From Micromussa lordhowensis (Eukaryota; Cnidaria; Anthozoa; Scleractinia; Lobophylliidae): 64,000 bases of DNA. Position 1 is the stretch's first letter; each line of letters starts with the position of its first letter. Shown piece after piece: positions 1 to 11,240 of the stretch. The stretch covers positions 1,173,501 to 1,237,500 of the forward strand of contig OZ026595.1 of NCBI GenBank assembly GCA_964020085.1, read 5' to 3'. Both the position numbers and the translations under genes were made by a program. The notes beneath the pieces were generated by a model. It had not been told where the DNA came from. It saw only the letters and a list, made by a program, of their open reading frames with translations, and searched no databases.

Positions 1-870
1 GTCAATTGTTAACCAAGACATTTCGATGACGATTTGTATTCAATAGTACTGTTACAATATGTCAAACGTGGCAATGGGCCAATAAAGTTCTTATTTGAAA
101 TTATCAGGGCTTCAGTCTTAAATTCATGGGCTATTAATCTGTTAGACTGACACCAGATGTATAACTGGTCTAATACGGATTGTAGTATCAAGACGATATT
201 GTCAATGTTTTTTTCCGATTGTAAAAATTGTTGTATCATCAGCAAACATGAATAAGTCTCCACTTGTTATCGATTCTGGAAGATCGTTTACGAAAATCGA
301 AAATAATTTCGGCCCCAGTATTGAACCCTGGGGCACTCCATATGTGACGGTTTTCGACCCGGACTGATATCCTGATAATTGCACAAACTGTTTGCGTGCA
401 GACATATAATCATCAAGCCAGGAAAACAGGTCACCTGATATACCAATGGCTTTTAGTTTTTCCAGCAAGATGGTATGATTCACAGTATCAAACACCTTCC
501 AAAAGTCAACGAAAAGTACTCCAACTACCAGACCCCTGTCTAATGCATTCTTCCATGTTTCTGTTAGGTGAAGCAAGAGGCTTTCAGTTGAATAGTTTTT
601 CCGAAATCCCCACTGCTTGTGACTCCATATGGTTGCTCAAGGTGTCACTGACAACATCTTCTAAGATTTTTCCTGGGATACTAAGGAGGGAGATAGGTCT
701 GTAGTTGTTTACGTCAGTTGATGAACCTTTCTTGAATATGGGATTAACACGTGATAATTTCCAACTCAAGGGAAAAGATGCATCACACACACTCTTCCTG
801 AAGATCGGTAATAAACTATGAATAACAGAGTCCCCTATCAGGGAGAGGTCCCTGGGGGATACACCCACAA
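1..870 (-). mobile_element. LINE reverse transcriptase fragment, 5'-truncated and frameshifted
   Basis: This is a non-LTR retrotransposon fragment whose protein would copy its own RNA at a nicked target site. Two minus-strand frames carry consecutive reverse-transcriptase motifs. Positions 584-870 contain NNYRPISLLS. Positions 202-576 contain VFDTVNH (motif A), GVPQGSILGPKLFS (motif B) and FADDTTIF (motif C, catalytic DD). Positions 9-263 continue downstream of the catalytic core. The frame breaks near 577-584, and again between the 202-576 and 9-263 segments. The 5' end stops abruptly at about 870 inside a DDE transposase gene, as expected of a 5'-truncated LINE. The 3' end runs off the window. 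The motif layout suggests the CR1/L2/Jockey group, but the clade is not settled. Confidence 0.85.
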
Positions 871-1941
871 TACAAATCACTGCAAAATGACACCACTCCA
901 TTAGGAGTGATGCCAATGAGGGACTTCATGGTAGTTCTTGATTTGTAACTTGAATAGCACAATGACCTCTTATCTAAACTGGAAGGTGATTCCATTTGCA
1001 TTTCAGTGAAGTCAATTATTGAAACTAAGTCAGGATAAAAAGATTTGAAAACAGGTGACATGTAATACAAAATCTGTTCCTTAGATGGCCATTGGATACA
1101 TATGGGTTCCAGTTCCTTCCTCATTGAACATAATCCAAGTTCTACAAACAGAGGAGACGGTGGAGACTGACACTCTGAATCTGTCAGCTAAATCTTTTGT
1201 AAAAAGTCCTAGTCTTAGCCTTAACAAAACCATTGTGAACTCTTGCCACACAGAAAACTTTCGTCTGCTTCCAGGCTTGTTGTAACTTGGATCAAAGTGT
1301 GTTGTTCCTTTGTCACTATAACATAAATTCTTTGCCTTTTCTTTCAATAAGTCAAAGCACAAAATTAAAGTATCATAGTTTGGGAAGACTATATAAAATG
1401 ATATATCCTCGTCACTGCTTTTGTAGTCTTCAATGTCAAACTTTGGTTTTGAGTTTGTTTCACTGATGTTCTTCTTCAGATCCTCATTCTCTTTATTCAG
1501 TGCCTCGATCTCTTTATTAAGAGTTTCAGTCTTAGCTTTCAAATCCTCCAAGTCTAAGTCTTCCGTTTGGCAAGCTTGATCTATACAGACCACAAAATCA
1601 ATATCTTCAGATACAGGTACCTCATTGTCACTGACATTGTTTTTGATTTCTTCAGCAAACACATCTTCACTACGAAGCTTGCATGCTTCTAACCCTTTCC
1701 GAATTTTTTGGTCGCAGAAGGTACTTCATGCTTCTCAATAACTGTCGCTTTTCAGGAGTCGCAGTCCAAGGAAAAATCGAGGGAAGTTGAGTTCTGCACA
1801 TTCTTTCTTCATCAGGAAAATGATCTCCACAAATCCTAGTGTGTTGTGCATTTAGCTTCAAATTCTCGTTCCGTATGAGTTTTTCATACAAACGCCTGAC
1901 TTTAGCATCACTCGGCAAAGTGTGAACTTTTTTTCTGGCGA
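870..1941 (-). pseudogene. THAP-type DDE transposase, main part (ISL2EU/Harbinger-like)
   Basis: This is a DNA-transposon gene combining a THAP zinc-binding DNA-binding domain, a coiled coil, a helix-turn-helix and a DDE_Tnp_4-type nuclease. Positions 1670-1941 encode the second half of the THAP domain (HTLPSD, then ICGDHF). Positions 1081-1662 begin acidic, pass through a Lys/Glu/Leu-rich coiled coil (LNKEIEALNKENEDLKKN), and end in a helix-turn-helix (DLADRFRVSVSTVSSV). Positions 870-1124 hold the start of the nuclease, with IDFTE carrying the first catalytic Asp and SYKSRTTMKSL then GITPNGVVSF after it. Several frames are needed, so the copy is broken. The rest of the nuclease is lost at the LINE junction near 870. 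The first half of the THAP domain lies beyond the inserted element, at 5628-5700. Confidence 0.8.
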
Positions 1942-2160
1942 CCCGTACGAAACGAGCAGATCTGCAGCAGATCTGCAACAGATCTGTTTTGACAAAAACA
2001 GATCATCTGCAGACTAATTTATCGTCTGCAGAGTCTGTTTTCAGTCTGTGCAGATGTTAAGCTTGAATACTCTTCGCAATTTTCAGACTGCAGACGAAAA
2101 ACAGACTAACAACAGATCTGCTGATTATCTGCAGCGTCTGCAGATGATCTGCAACACCGT
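1942..2160. repeat. Left subterminal repeats built on CAGATCTG / TCTGCAG
   Basis: Many copies of the palindrome CAGATCTG and the half-site TCTGCAG or CTGCAGA occur in both orientations just inside the left terminus. They probably served as transposase binding sites, as is typical of CACTA-type elements (inference). Confidence 0.75.
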
Positions 2161-5122
2161 GATCGAAGTCCAAAAACCAGATCGATGGACCATTCATTGT
2201 ACTAAGTATCGTGACTTCGGTATAAACCTTAGTTGGATCAGTCTTGAGATTAAAAAAGTAGTTCGATTCTACAGATAAAACGATAGTCGAAATTTGAAAA
2301 TGTGTAGATAAGACTGGCATAAATGGTCAGCCAGTTACGTACGCTAAATTAAATTAAATGATAAACACTCTTTCGAGGGGCTTATTTTATCTTTATTTTA
2401 TGGGAATTAGGCACATATAACTGAGAGATTCTTTCAATAAAATTTAAGAGCAGTGTTGGGTACATTGGTGTTAAATTCTCAGTTCCAAACGCTCAGGGAA
2501 AAATATTTATTGATCGACATATCACTTGTCAGTGTTAATAGAACAACGATACGAAAGTTGAAGTCAACACGGGAATGAATCATGAAAAGGAATAAGATGG
2601 TTCAATTTTTGTACTAATGATTATTTTTCTTACCTACAACAGCTTCAAAACATAAGGAGACGTTCTTCTGATCAGTTGTCGTAATTGATGCGAAGGTCAT
2701 GCTGCCGCTGAAATCGATATCACTTCTGGAATTGACACGCTGGCGCTCCTCCGATCTGATCCCATTTTAAAAGCATCCTTCTGACTTAACACTCAATGAG
2801 CACCGAAAAAAAATTTTTCCCTTCTACTATCATTATCTTTGACTTTCCACATTCTTCAATTAGTTCTCGTGCCGGGGTGATTGCAAGAAAACAACATAAA
2901 GGAAGGAAGATCTTGACTGTGCTCAACTTGACTGATTAGTGCCATCATGTAATTCGTCTCAAAGTAAGATCATTTAAGTCTGCAATCATTCCATTTTTTA
3001 AATTTTTAAAACTTTGAAACTTTGAATCGTTTCTTTCTTTCAGTAAAAACGTTGAATGGTATTGGTAGCGGTATTGACGCTTGTGGTAACACGATAATAA
3101 TCAAGGAGCGACTGAGATAACAAAATAGCGCACGTCAAGATGCCCGAGGGTCAACGTCACATTTTTTCATTACTTCGTTACTAAATTAACCTGCCTGTAA
3201 GGGCTGCTGTTCAAGGATAGAGAGGCAATACATTTGCAGGACATTATAAACGCTTCCCATGCAATTACTGGTTCGACAGCTGTCACACTCAGCAAACTCA
3301 AAACATCCAATAAGAATAGGAGATGTATTCCTTTCAGTTGAAGTGTCACATTCCCATTCCCCGGGGTCAGATTCAAAGTTTGCGCGCAAACAAGAACATT
3401 AAGAAATTGCTTTTCAATATAAAAAGATGGCTTTTGGTATAGTTCTTTGGATGGAAGAAGAAAGCGCATCACAAGCGCTTCGCAGGTACATTATGCCGGA
3501 GAAATCTTCGAGGACTTAGATGGCATGCCGGTTGACTGGGAGGGGAATCAAAAGAAAGGGAGACCAGTAAAACTCCCTACCCAGGGAAAATTATTAACAC
3601 TGGAGGTTGGTGCGTTTTTCAACTGTTTTAGGACCTCTTTTAATGTAATATTCCACTTTAAATAAATTTTGATGATCGTTCAAAAAACAGGGTAAATTAT
3701 AAGACGTTAATAGCAAATCGAGAAACAATTTTATTCACAACTTTTGTCCCGAAATCATATTAACTAAGTTTGGAGTAACGGTGACTTGATTTACAGATTT
3801 TCACTGTTTGAGAAGGTTTACGTGTACATGACATGCATCGCACATGCATAGCTGTAGTTAATAGTAACATTTAAAGAACAGTTCAGGAGGCTTGGAACAT
3901 TTAAATGGGTATTTTTTTAAGCGAACAGGCAATCCAGCCATGCAATTAATTTAGGCGCGCAAACAGAAATAATTACTCTGCGAGCAACCTGATCCACCTC
4001 GGGCCGCCGGGCAGTCTTTGTCATGGTTGAACTTGAAGTTTGGAGTTGTATTGTACTTACTGTATTTTAGACTTAAAAATGAAGGAAACATTTTGCGAGA
4101 AAACGGTCTATGGAACCAAATAGAAAAAGTTGTTAAACGAAATAAACATAGTTTTTTGATAACGCGTACGAACAATGTAAACAAACGAGTTAAACGAAGA
4201 AACATTTTGTCGAATCACTAAAACTATTTCCAAAGGGTTTGTAATTTCTCACAGCATGGATAAAACTCACGTTTAGTTTATGTTTAGAGCAGTGTGTGAA
4301 TCAAGGTATTTACGGGTGTATTATGTTTATTCCCAGTATTTGATGTGTGCTGCTGAACACACGAAATGACGGTAAACTCATTTATTGAGAAAATGAAGCG
4401 TCTCTTGGAATATTGTATGTCTTGAAAAAACCTGGATTCACTCACTGCAGTGACTTAGAAACCGACCTTAAAGAAAAATACCGGTAATTGGTCGCATTTC
4501 ACCTGAATAATCTTTTGACTGGTCTGTAAAAATATGCCAATTTTTATTGCTACCTACTAGAATACAATGTATTAATTATCTGAACTTGTTACAAATGTGT
4601 AAGCATACTTATCATGAGTATACTCAGTATGCGATAACAGTGCGGGTCAAGATTCCTTCAGTGTTCCGCAAACTCTCTGTATCGACCTCTCTTAATCACA
4701 GTCTCCGCTTGGCCCTGGTTTGTTGGAATATTAGTATAAACACATGTTTGAAACAAGCCGTTCAGAGATCGGAGGTTAGTGCATCATAGACTTTAGGCCG
4801 TAGTAGAATGCTGCACCGTGAACAAGGTACATGTACCTAATGAACAAATATTTTGATATCTGTTGATATATGTAATTAAGCCACAAAGCGAATGAAAAAT
4901 CGATACAGAAGGCGAACAGAAGCACATTAAGCAGTCGCTGTTGCGCATTGTTCATGTACTCTAGATATGACTTACCTCTTTCATTCCTTTAAACTGCCTT
5001 CATGTCAAGCAGGTGCCAAGCGCAGACGAGAAAGAAATGAATCTCACTCAGTATCCAGTTTACTCAATATCGTTTCGGTAAATAACGTGCCAAGCGAATA
5101 AAAAAAAAAAGCACGCGAAGCC

Positions 5123-5163
5123 TAGCCTGCGAGCAAGCTCCCTCGTTGCTCGCGCGCAGGCTA
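5123..5163. repeat. Short hairpin inside the non-autonomous transposon
   Basis: TAGCCTGCGAGCAA is followed about 9 bases later by its complement, with CGCG inserted in the right arm (TTGCTCGCGCGCAGGCTA). It is a small foldback sequence with no coding content. Confidence 0.55.
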
Positions 5164-5404
5164 CGCAAAGGCTAGAGTTTTTGAAAGGAATCGTTACTAC
5201 TCGAGGTTTTTTTTATTTATGTGGAATGCATAAAAAATCAGTCACGCTAAGAAAAATACTTTAAATTCCTGCTAGTGATATTATTTGCTTATCTGTCAAC
5301 ATTAATTGCTCACTTTTGATGAATAACAGACCGACCTCCTCTGTCTATCTTTTAAACGTTGTTTGATTGGTGCATTTTTGTAGGTTTCTGTTTCACATGA
5401 TAGG

Positions 5405-5627
5405 CTAATTTCGTCTGCAAAGCATCTGCAAATTTGCAGACTTTTTGCAGATCATCGCTGCAGACGTTGTGCAGACATTCTGCAGATATTCTACAGATAT
5501 TCTGCAGACATTCTGCAGATGATCTGCAGATGATCTGCAGATAATCTGTAGATCGTCTGCAGATCTGCTACAGATGTGCCAGCAGATCTGTAGCAGACTA
5601 TAAACAGATCTGCTTGTTTCGTACGGG
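5405..5627. repeat. Right subterminal repeats built on TCTGCAGA / CAGATCTG
   Basis: At least a dozen TCTGCAGA-like units, spaced about 10-20 bp apart, run up to the right terminus. They mirror the array at 1942-2160 and confirm the two ends belong to one element. Confidence 0.8.
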
Positions 5628-5700
5628 GAGTTCCTCCAGTTATTTGTGCATCCTGGAACACAACAGCTAAATTTACCAATTTTACATCTGACCCCATCTA
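5628..5700 (-). pseudogene. N-terminal half of the interrupted THAP domain
   Basis: Minus-strand codons at 5648-5665 encode CCVPGC, the zinc-binding start of a THAP domain, followed by TNNWRNS up to the insertion point at 5629. Reading continues in frame at 1941, giving the spacing to the later THAP Cys/His ligands expected of the family. A possible splice acceptor (TTTAG on the minus strand) lies just before the CC codons, so this could be the start of an exon. Sequence at higher coordinates is probably the transposon's non-coding 5' part. Confidence 0.7.
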
Positions 5701-6263
5701 CCAAAACACAAGGCAACAAAGAATTCAAGCAAATGGCATCCCACAAAACAGCCCTATGACACTTTGCGACACCTAACTTGACCCAATCTCCCGCGCAACC
5801 CCGGAACGGGCAATATGGAGCTGAATTGGCTCTGTTTTGAGGGGTCATTTGCGAGAGGGCTGTTTTGGCCACCTAAACTTCCAAAACGGCACTGATGTTT
5901 TCCATATTGACCCTTTACATGGTCTAATTTGGCCCCCAAAAAAGTACTGAAATGGCACCATTTCAGTGAGGCCGAATTGGCCCTTTAGCAGTACCAATCT
6001 GGACTCGCCCGTTTCGGCCCCATTTATAGGGCCAAATTAGCTCTTTTCATTTTAGAGTGTGCAATGAACAGATAGTGAGAGATCATGTAATCCCCGAACC
6101 TGGCACCCCCTTTGACCAAGAGTTGTGGGATGAATGTCAAAAGGTCAACATCTTCTGCATAGCAGACCATCCCGACATCATTGAATTTCTGCGGAATTGA
6201 AAGGAATTCTTTTCGATCCAAGAAAAGAAAGAGAATTACGTGAAGACCTGTACACACGAGAGC
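5701..6263. other. No gene seen; likely flank of the THAP transposon
   Basis: The stretch contains repeated short phrases such as AATTGGCCC, TTTGGCC and TTTCGGCC between 5800 and 6040. Open frames here are short and unrecognised. A transposon terminus was not identified. Confidence 0.4.
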
Positions 6264-6581
6264 TTATGAGCAAGATCAAGCCGATATTGTCTTACTGCAA
6301 TTGTACAACCAATACAAGATGAGGAAAGAACTGTGGTAGCCTACAAAGGAGGTCATGTTCAAAAAGACTTGTTAAACAAACTCAACATTTCTTGTCTCAA
6401 TTTGGAAACTAAGGGTTACCCCAAATGTGAACAGTTAAAACAAACGATCATAGAACTGTTAGCAACTTGTGGTTTTCACTTAAATGATAATATTCACCAT
6501 TATCCCATGATCCGAGTGTCACACGTTTTGGTTATGGTTTCAAACTTATCTCATGTAAATAACCTGTTTTATTTCCTGTAA
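6264..6581 (+). pseudogene. Unidentified coding fragment (AYKGGHVQKDLL)
   Basis: A plus-strand frame is open from about 6264 to a stop at 6581. It reads coherently: QDEERTVVAYKGG, then LLNKLNISCLNLETKGYPKC, then a Leu/Ile-rich stretch. The pattern of a Lys-Gly-Gly turn followed by DLL and a Cys near KGYPKC suggests part of a globular enzyme, but the family was not recognised. The last 20 or so residues look like read-through into intron or non-coding DNA. It may be an exon of the same decayed gene as 6841-7371, which is speculative. Confidence 0.35.
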
Positions 6582-6840
6582 TTTTAGGGAAAAATAGTTA
6601 AGTTGGTTAACTTAAAAATTGTGTGATTTCTTTATTTATGTTAGAAACCAGGCTTTTTACTCAGCCAACATGGAAATGAGTTTAATAATGTCATTCCTCA
6701 ACTGTCAAAGGGGAAGGGCGTCTGGTTACCATGGATATGTCAAACACAGGAAAACAATTGAACCCTTTCCATAACAATACCTTTTCATTTGCATCACAAT
6801 ACCTGTCAAATCTCTTCTGGACTAGCCCATACCACTACTG

Positions 6841-7371
6841 ACAGCAAAAACAACATTCAATGTCGCGCGAAATTCAAAGAAGGTTGAGCGCTGGAGAGAA
6901 TGGCGGCATGTGAACCATGTCCGTATTCACTTCATCTCAAATGAATGTTCGGACCTTCTCCACCTAATACTACAAGCTGCAGCTACAGTGACCCCATTTA
7001 TTGGTCATATTGTCAAAGTATCCAGTCGATAACAATGGCGCCAAGGTCCATCCATCGTGGTTTGCATTGCCTCAGGAAGGAGGAAAGATATGGCCATCAT
7101 TTCCACTGTTTTTGGAATTCTTGCTAAAGCAGTGCAAGGAAAAAACCCACAAAACGATAAAGTAATTGGTTCATTGGAATTCAAAACTATCAAAGAATTG
7201 ATCAATTCCACTTGAATTGATAAAATGGCGGGAAGATGTGAGATTCCCGCCATCTTGCCCGAAATGCCACTTCATTCACCAGAAGGTACTCTTCCTAAAG
7301 CGATAAAGCCCTGCAACATTAAATCAAGTCTGGCTAGTAAGCAATTGTTCGAAGTCTTAAAAAGAGTTTGA
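6841..7371 (+). pseudogene. Unidentified coding fragment with two in-frame stops
   Basis: A single plus-strand frame gives protein-like sequence across 530 bases: VERWREWRHVNHVRIHF, then LLHLILQAAATVTPFIGH, then QWRQGPSIVVCIASGRRKDM, then IGSLEFKTIKELI, then EGTLPKAIKPCNIK. It is broken by TAA at 7030-7032 and TGA at 7213-7215, and ends at TGA 7369-7371. A possible splice acceptor (CTGACAG) precedes 6841. Persistence of one frame through two stops argues for a once-coding exon. A small GC-rich hairpin (ATGGCGGGAA...TTCCCGCCAT) lies at about 7224-7251. The family is not recognised. Confidence 0.45.
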
Positions 7372-8448
7372 AATGTGCCAAATTGGTCCTCGGCTTAAAA
7401 TGAAGCGAGGAGGATGAGTTGAAAACAAATACTTAGCAGTGTTACAGCTAGAACTGACATCTTGTGTGCGTGATCTTGGGAAGGTCTTTGGTTATGGGTT
7501 GCTAATGCGCCAAGGATAACCAAAATTACAGTTGCCAAAAAACAGGGAATCAAAAAGGCATTTGGCACAACGTTTTGTGAAGATCTAAACACGAGGTATT
7601 TGGTCTCGCTAAGAGTTCCCCACTGGCTCCAGTTATGTGAGCTCGAGGTTGGCCATGAAACTTCTAAATCAATCGAGGCAAACGTTTCTGAATTTTCTCA
7701 ATAATGGTCGTAGCGGGGTAAGCTTTTTCTATTTGTTGACAGTCAGAAATCTTTTATTTGTGCACTCGGGGAAGAGGGAAGGAAGTGGGGTGGAGAAATA
7801 CATGTATAAAAGGGTAGGATTTGCAATTTACCCAAATCCCAGGTGACAGAGGAAAAGTTAACCAACTTTCTGTAAATAAACTACTTTACATTCTTTAAGG
7901 ATTCTGTAAAGTGTTTTACTGTACTCTCTATTGTTTAAAGGATGGGTGGGTTATATGGAGCCCAGGTACACAGTGTATACAGCACAGTTCACACTTGTGA
8001 CATGACAGTGAAGATACATGTCTATGCTGCAAATTGAAATAATAACTCAAAGCAGTGTTGATGCCTTCAGTGTTTATTGCACATTGTAGAATCATTTACT
8101 TTAAACAAAATTTTTCCTTTATGCCACTATGGTATTCGTTAGATTTTCCCATTTTGGGTTCCCTGTTCTATGTAGAGCTAGTGTCACGAGACCTGTTTTC
8201 CATATTTGGTATTGTACACGAGGTTTCGACGAGTCTGAGATTAAAACAGTTGTTACTGCCATCTTGATCTGGTTTACTGTGTTCCCGGCCTTGTATTCGG
8301 AATACACAACAGCATTGACTTAAAGTTGTGCATATTTTGTCTAATATTTTTGGCAACTAGAATGTAGGACAGTGTTACTTTAGCTTACACACTTAAATAG
8401 GTAACTCAAAGTTCTTAATTTTTCTCTGCTTTTTGAAAAGAAATTTAT
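7372..8448. other. No gene seen
   Basis: AT-rich sequence with only short, low-complexity or unrecognised open frames on either strand. No terminal inverted repeats were seen. Confidence 0.4.
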
Positions 8449-8677
8449 GTGGGATTCCTGCTAAGCACTAACCAGATCAGAGCCCAGAAAGATCTTGCCT
8501 TTTCTGTGACAAGAAATGTTTTCAAACTGGAGCCACTTACCCCAGAATTGAGAGGTTATGGGATCAGTCTCAAGATCGCACTAATCTGGCAGATGAGGCA
8601 AAGGCACCTGCATCAAGATCTTTCGCATTCAGATGTGCTAGAGTCTAATCTGAAACTCAATGGACGACCTCTTTCAG
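8449..8677 (+). CDS. Possible exon of unidentified gene
   Basis: The open plus-strand frame reads KDLAFSVTRNVFKLEPLTP and then GISLKIALIWQMRQRHLHQD. It runs to LNGRPLS, immediately followed by CAG|GTATTT, a plausible splice donor at 8678. Composition is protein-like rather than low-complexity. It may belong with the remnants at 6841-7371 and 9934-10299. No family was recognised, and it could equally be a transposon-derived fragment. Confidence 0.3.
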
Positions 8678-9233
8678 GTATTTCAAGGGATTTCTGGCGA
8701 ATTAGTTTAGGATGATTATTAGGCATTAGATCATGTAGAATGTCCTTTATCCGTTACTGATTACATTTGCACCTCTATTTAGCAGCCACTTTCTATCTTT
8801 CAATTCCCCAAGAAGTTTTTTGTATTGTCTTTACCCTATCAAGTGACCACCCAAAATTTACACCTAGTTTGGTTTGTTTCGAAAAGGGGATCACAGATAA
8901 GAGTTCGCAATAGAAAGTGATAACGGATAAAAGCTTAAAATGCATGTTTACTATGATTGCCCTGACATAGTTCCATGTTCACTAAGCAATTGATATAAGC
9001 AATCGATATTAGCCTCATCATGTGCAACAGTAGTCACAAGACTTACTGTAATGCATGTTTGTATTTGGATAAATTATGTTTCTACTAAGCTTTTTGCTGG
9101 TGTTTTCTTGTTTTCTGAGGATCAAATGAGATTTCTTTTGCTCGTTTTTTTGTAAAAATGTCATTTCCATTGTTAACTTTTGATTAAAGGAAGCACCACT
9201 GCAATACTTGATGCTATAAATCTACTGTCCTAT
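8678..9233. other. No gene seen
   Basis: AT-rich non-coding sequence with no recognisable motifs or repeats, running up to the palindrome at 9234. Confidence 0.4.
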
Positions 9234-9270
9234 AGAGCCACCTTAAATTTTCGAAAATTTAAGGTGGCTC
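9234..9270. repeat. Perfect palindrome formed by two TTAA-type transposon ends
   Basis: GAGCCACC-TTAA on the left is followed by about 12 bases and then TTAA-GGTGGCTC, so the whole block reads the same on both strands. The right arm is the left end of the MITE at 9263-9577. The left arm looks like the end of a second, oppositely placed copy. Confidence 0.8.
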
Positions 9271-9577
9271 TGAACCCCATGTACATAATTTTTTTTAAAC
9301 TTTGCCAAAAGTTGCATCTTATCATGCTTATCAAAAGTTGATAATATCAAAAAAATTTCATCGTGCCATTTTTGAATTATAAGCCCCTAAAGCTGTAATT
9401 AAGGGCGTTTTTCAGGTCATACTGTTGCTATGGTAACCTATTGTGTCAAGAAAATGATGAAAAAGTGTTCACCAATGATTGGGCAGTTTTTTGATACCAT
9501 GATTGTAGCATCAAATGATAAACAGTGGTTATAACGACCTATCCAAATATAAGTGTTGGAAACTGTTTTGAGCCACC
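9263..9577. mobile_element. TTAA-flanked MITE (piggyBac-like)
   Basis: This 315-bp non-coding element begins GGTGGCTC and ends GAGCCACC. It is flanked on both sides by TTAA (9259-9262 and 9578-9581), the target duplication typical of piggyBac-family transposons. There is no open frame of note. The superfamily is inferred from the target site. Confidence 0.75.
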
Positions 9578-9933
9578 TTAATATTATATTCGTTAAAAAA
9601 AAACAGTACTAGTGGCTGAAAAGAAATAGTATGTTTAAACTGAGGCTCTTTATACCCTATTAAAAGAGCATGTCACTTCAAAGAAGAAAAATTGGCCAGG
9701 CTTGAAATGTCAATGTTATCCCTCAGGTACATGGCGCTAACAGTGATTCTAAATACACATTTTAACAGTAATTCCCCGACCAAGTTCTTGTACCCTGTAT
9801 AAAAAAGTTGAAATTAAGTGGGTGGGGGGTCTTATAGCTGACACTCAAGAAAAGCTCTTACAAATAATCCATGTGCACAGGCTTTCCACCATTCACAGGA
9901 AAATTCCATTCTTTCCAGTTCTGACAATGGAAT

Positions 9934-10299
9934 TTGCAAAAGTCCATCTCAAGAGAGGCACAGAGATTAAAGACGGTTTTGTTTAGAAAGCAGTGGCTAC
10001 AGATCTTAAACAGGGAGAATACTTTGTGCACCTCTCAAGGTCATATCGAAATGGAAGGGAAGAGGCGCCCAGTATTTTGGAAACTACAACCTAAAGATAG
10101 AGCAGTTCAATTGCCATTTAACTCACAATCAACCACCAATGATCACATTTCTGATGTTCATGATGAAAGCAATCAAGAAGACGAGTCTGGTGAATCTGAG
10201 GTGGCACATGATTTATGTATTTCAACCAGCCATTGCTTGCCCTTGAAGTTCTGGGAATGTGTTATTCAGCAGACAGGCAGAAAGTGGTGTGTTAGCTAA
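9934..10299 (+). CDS. Possible coding fragment of unknown identity
   Basis: A 121-codon open frame with charged, protein-like composition: IEMEGKRRPVFWKLQPKDR, then an acidic Asp/Glu/Ser stretch (DESNQEDESGESEV). No recognised domain. It ends shortly before a Gypsy element, and may be the tail of the decayed plus-strand gene suggested at 6.3-8.7 kb. Chance openness is not excluded. Confidence 0.25.
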   Translation: MQKSISREAQRLKTVLFRKQWLQILNRENTLCTSQGHIEMEGKRRPVFWKLQPKDRAVQLPFNSQSTTNDHISDVHDESNQEDESGESEVAHDLCISTSHCLPLKFWECVIQQTGRKWCVS

Positions 10300-10479
10300 C
10301 ATGAAGTATTGTTCAAGTTAGTTACGTGCAAGATGCATGCTAGTTATTAAGAGATGGCGTCTTCAAGTAAACACATGTTATGCACTGTAGACTATCATAA
10401 GCCCAGATAGCTTGACATGGTGGAAGCGGGAAGTTCCCAATAGCCTTTAAATTAAAGAAGAATCAGACAAAACGGAAAT

Positions 10480-11240
10480 ATGGGAGACCAAGTTGCACAC
10501 GAGGCTGGAATTCAAACTGAACAACCTCAAGTAGTTGAAGAGCCAAACGAAGCTGGTGCCCACCCTGCACAACCAGCCGCACAAACACAAGTTGCTGCAG
10601 CTGTACAGAAGCCCATGGTTCAACAGCTACCCATAGCAAGTTACCAAGGTTCACCACCTGAAAAGTTCAACTTCAAACCCAAAGAATGGCCCCGTTGGAT
10701 CAAGAACAATTTGGGAAAGCGACTGGACTGGACCAAAAGGACCGCGAGAGCCAAGTGAATACTTAAATTTATTCAATGGGCGAAGAAGCTGACAACATTG
10801 TAATGTCATTCAGACTGACCACTAAAGAAGCAAAGCAGACAGAGACAGTTAAAAAGCAGCAAACGTTCCCACAGGAAACAAAATCTGAACCACGACCAGC
10901 TCATGTTGACTTTTGTCCAAAGGAAAGGGAAAAGATTCTAAAGAAGATGTGAAGAAGAAAAAGAAACCACCCAAGTCTAAAAATGGAATACCCCTGAAGT
11001 ACGAATGTTCAAGGTGCCTGGGTGAACTACATCCAAAGAGACTATGTCCAGCCAGAGAATCGAAATGTAACCAAAGTGCTCTAAAGTAGGACATTTGGCG
11101 AAGGTCTCCAGATCTCAATCAGAAATGAGAGTGGGTGAAGTGATTTTCCTGGGAGACAAGAAGAACAAGAGTTCTTCCAAGGTGAACTCACTGAACTATC
11201 TGCTGCCCAATGAAGTACAGGAGATTCATGGAAGGCTAAA
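10480..11240 (+). mobile_element. Gypsy element 1: gag with degenerate zinc knuckle
   Basis: This is the capsid part of a Gypsy-type LTR retrotransposon. The frame at 10480-10758 starts MGDQVAHEAG, is Gln/Ala/Pro-rich, and reaches SPPEKFNFKPKEWPRWI, a phrase typical of capsid starts in animal Gypsy elements. It ends prematurely and capsid continuity is lost. Remnants of a Cys/His zinc knuckle are scattered over several frames near 11000-11110 (YECSRC, CSKVGHLAK). Just upstream, at about 10418-10440, is a GGTGGAAGCGGGAA-like string that could be near a primer-binding site. No LTR could be delimited. Confidence 0.7.

Larger units (their letters stand above)
1942..5627. mobile_element. Non-autonomous DNA transposon inserted in the THAP domain
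   Basis: The 3.7-kb segment starts CCCGTACGAAAC and ends GTTTCGTACGGG, a perfect 12-bp terminal inverted repeat. The next bases also match (about AGCAGATCTG). It is flanked by GA at 1940-1941 and 5628-5629. Ignoring the element and one GA rejoins the THAP frame exactly, which fixes both boundaries. Both ends carry dense palindromic subterminal repeats. A 2-bp target duplication plus subterminal repeats fits the CMC (CACTA/Mirage/Chapaev) group, but this is an inference because no transposase is present. The interior (2161-5404) is AT-rich. A short open stretch at 3447-3605 on the plus strand (DLDGMPVDWEGNQKKG) looks exon-like but was not recognised. Confidence 0.85.

Noticed and set aside
4018..4221. 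A 67-codon plus-strand frame inside the 1942-5627 element
   Set aside because: Lys/Asn-rich AT-driven composition, no motif and no splice context.
10300..10479. Possible 5' LTR and primer-binding site of Gypsy element 1
   Set aside because: No matching 3' copy was found after 20337, so LTR borders cannot be supported.
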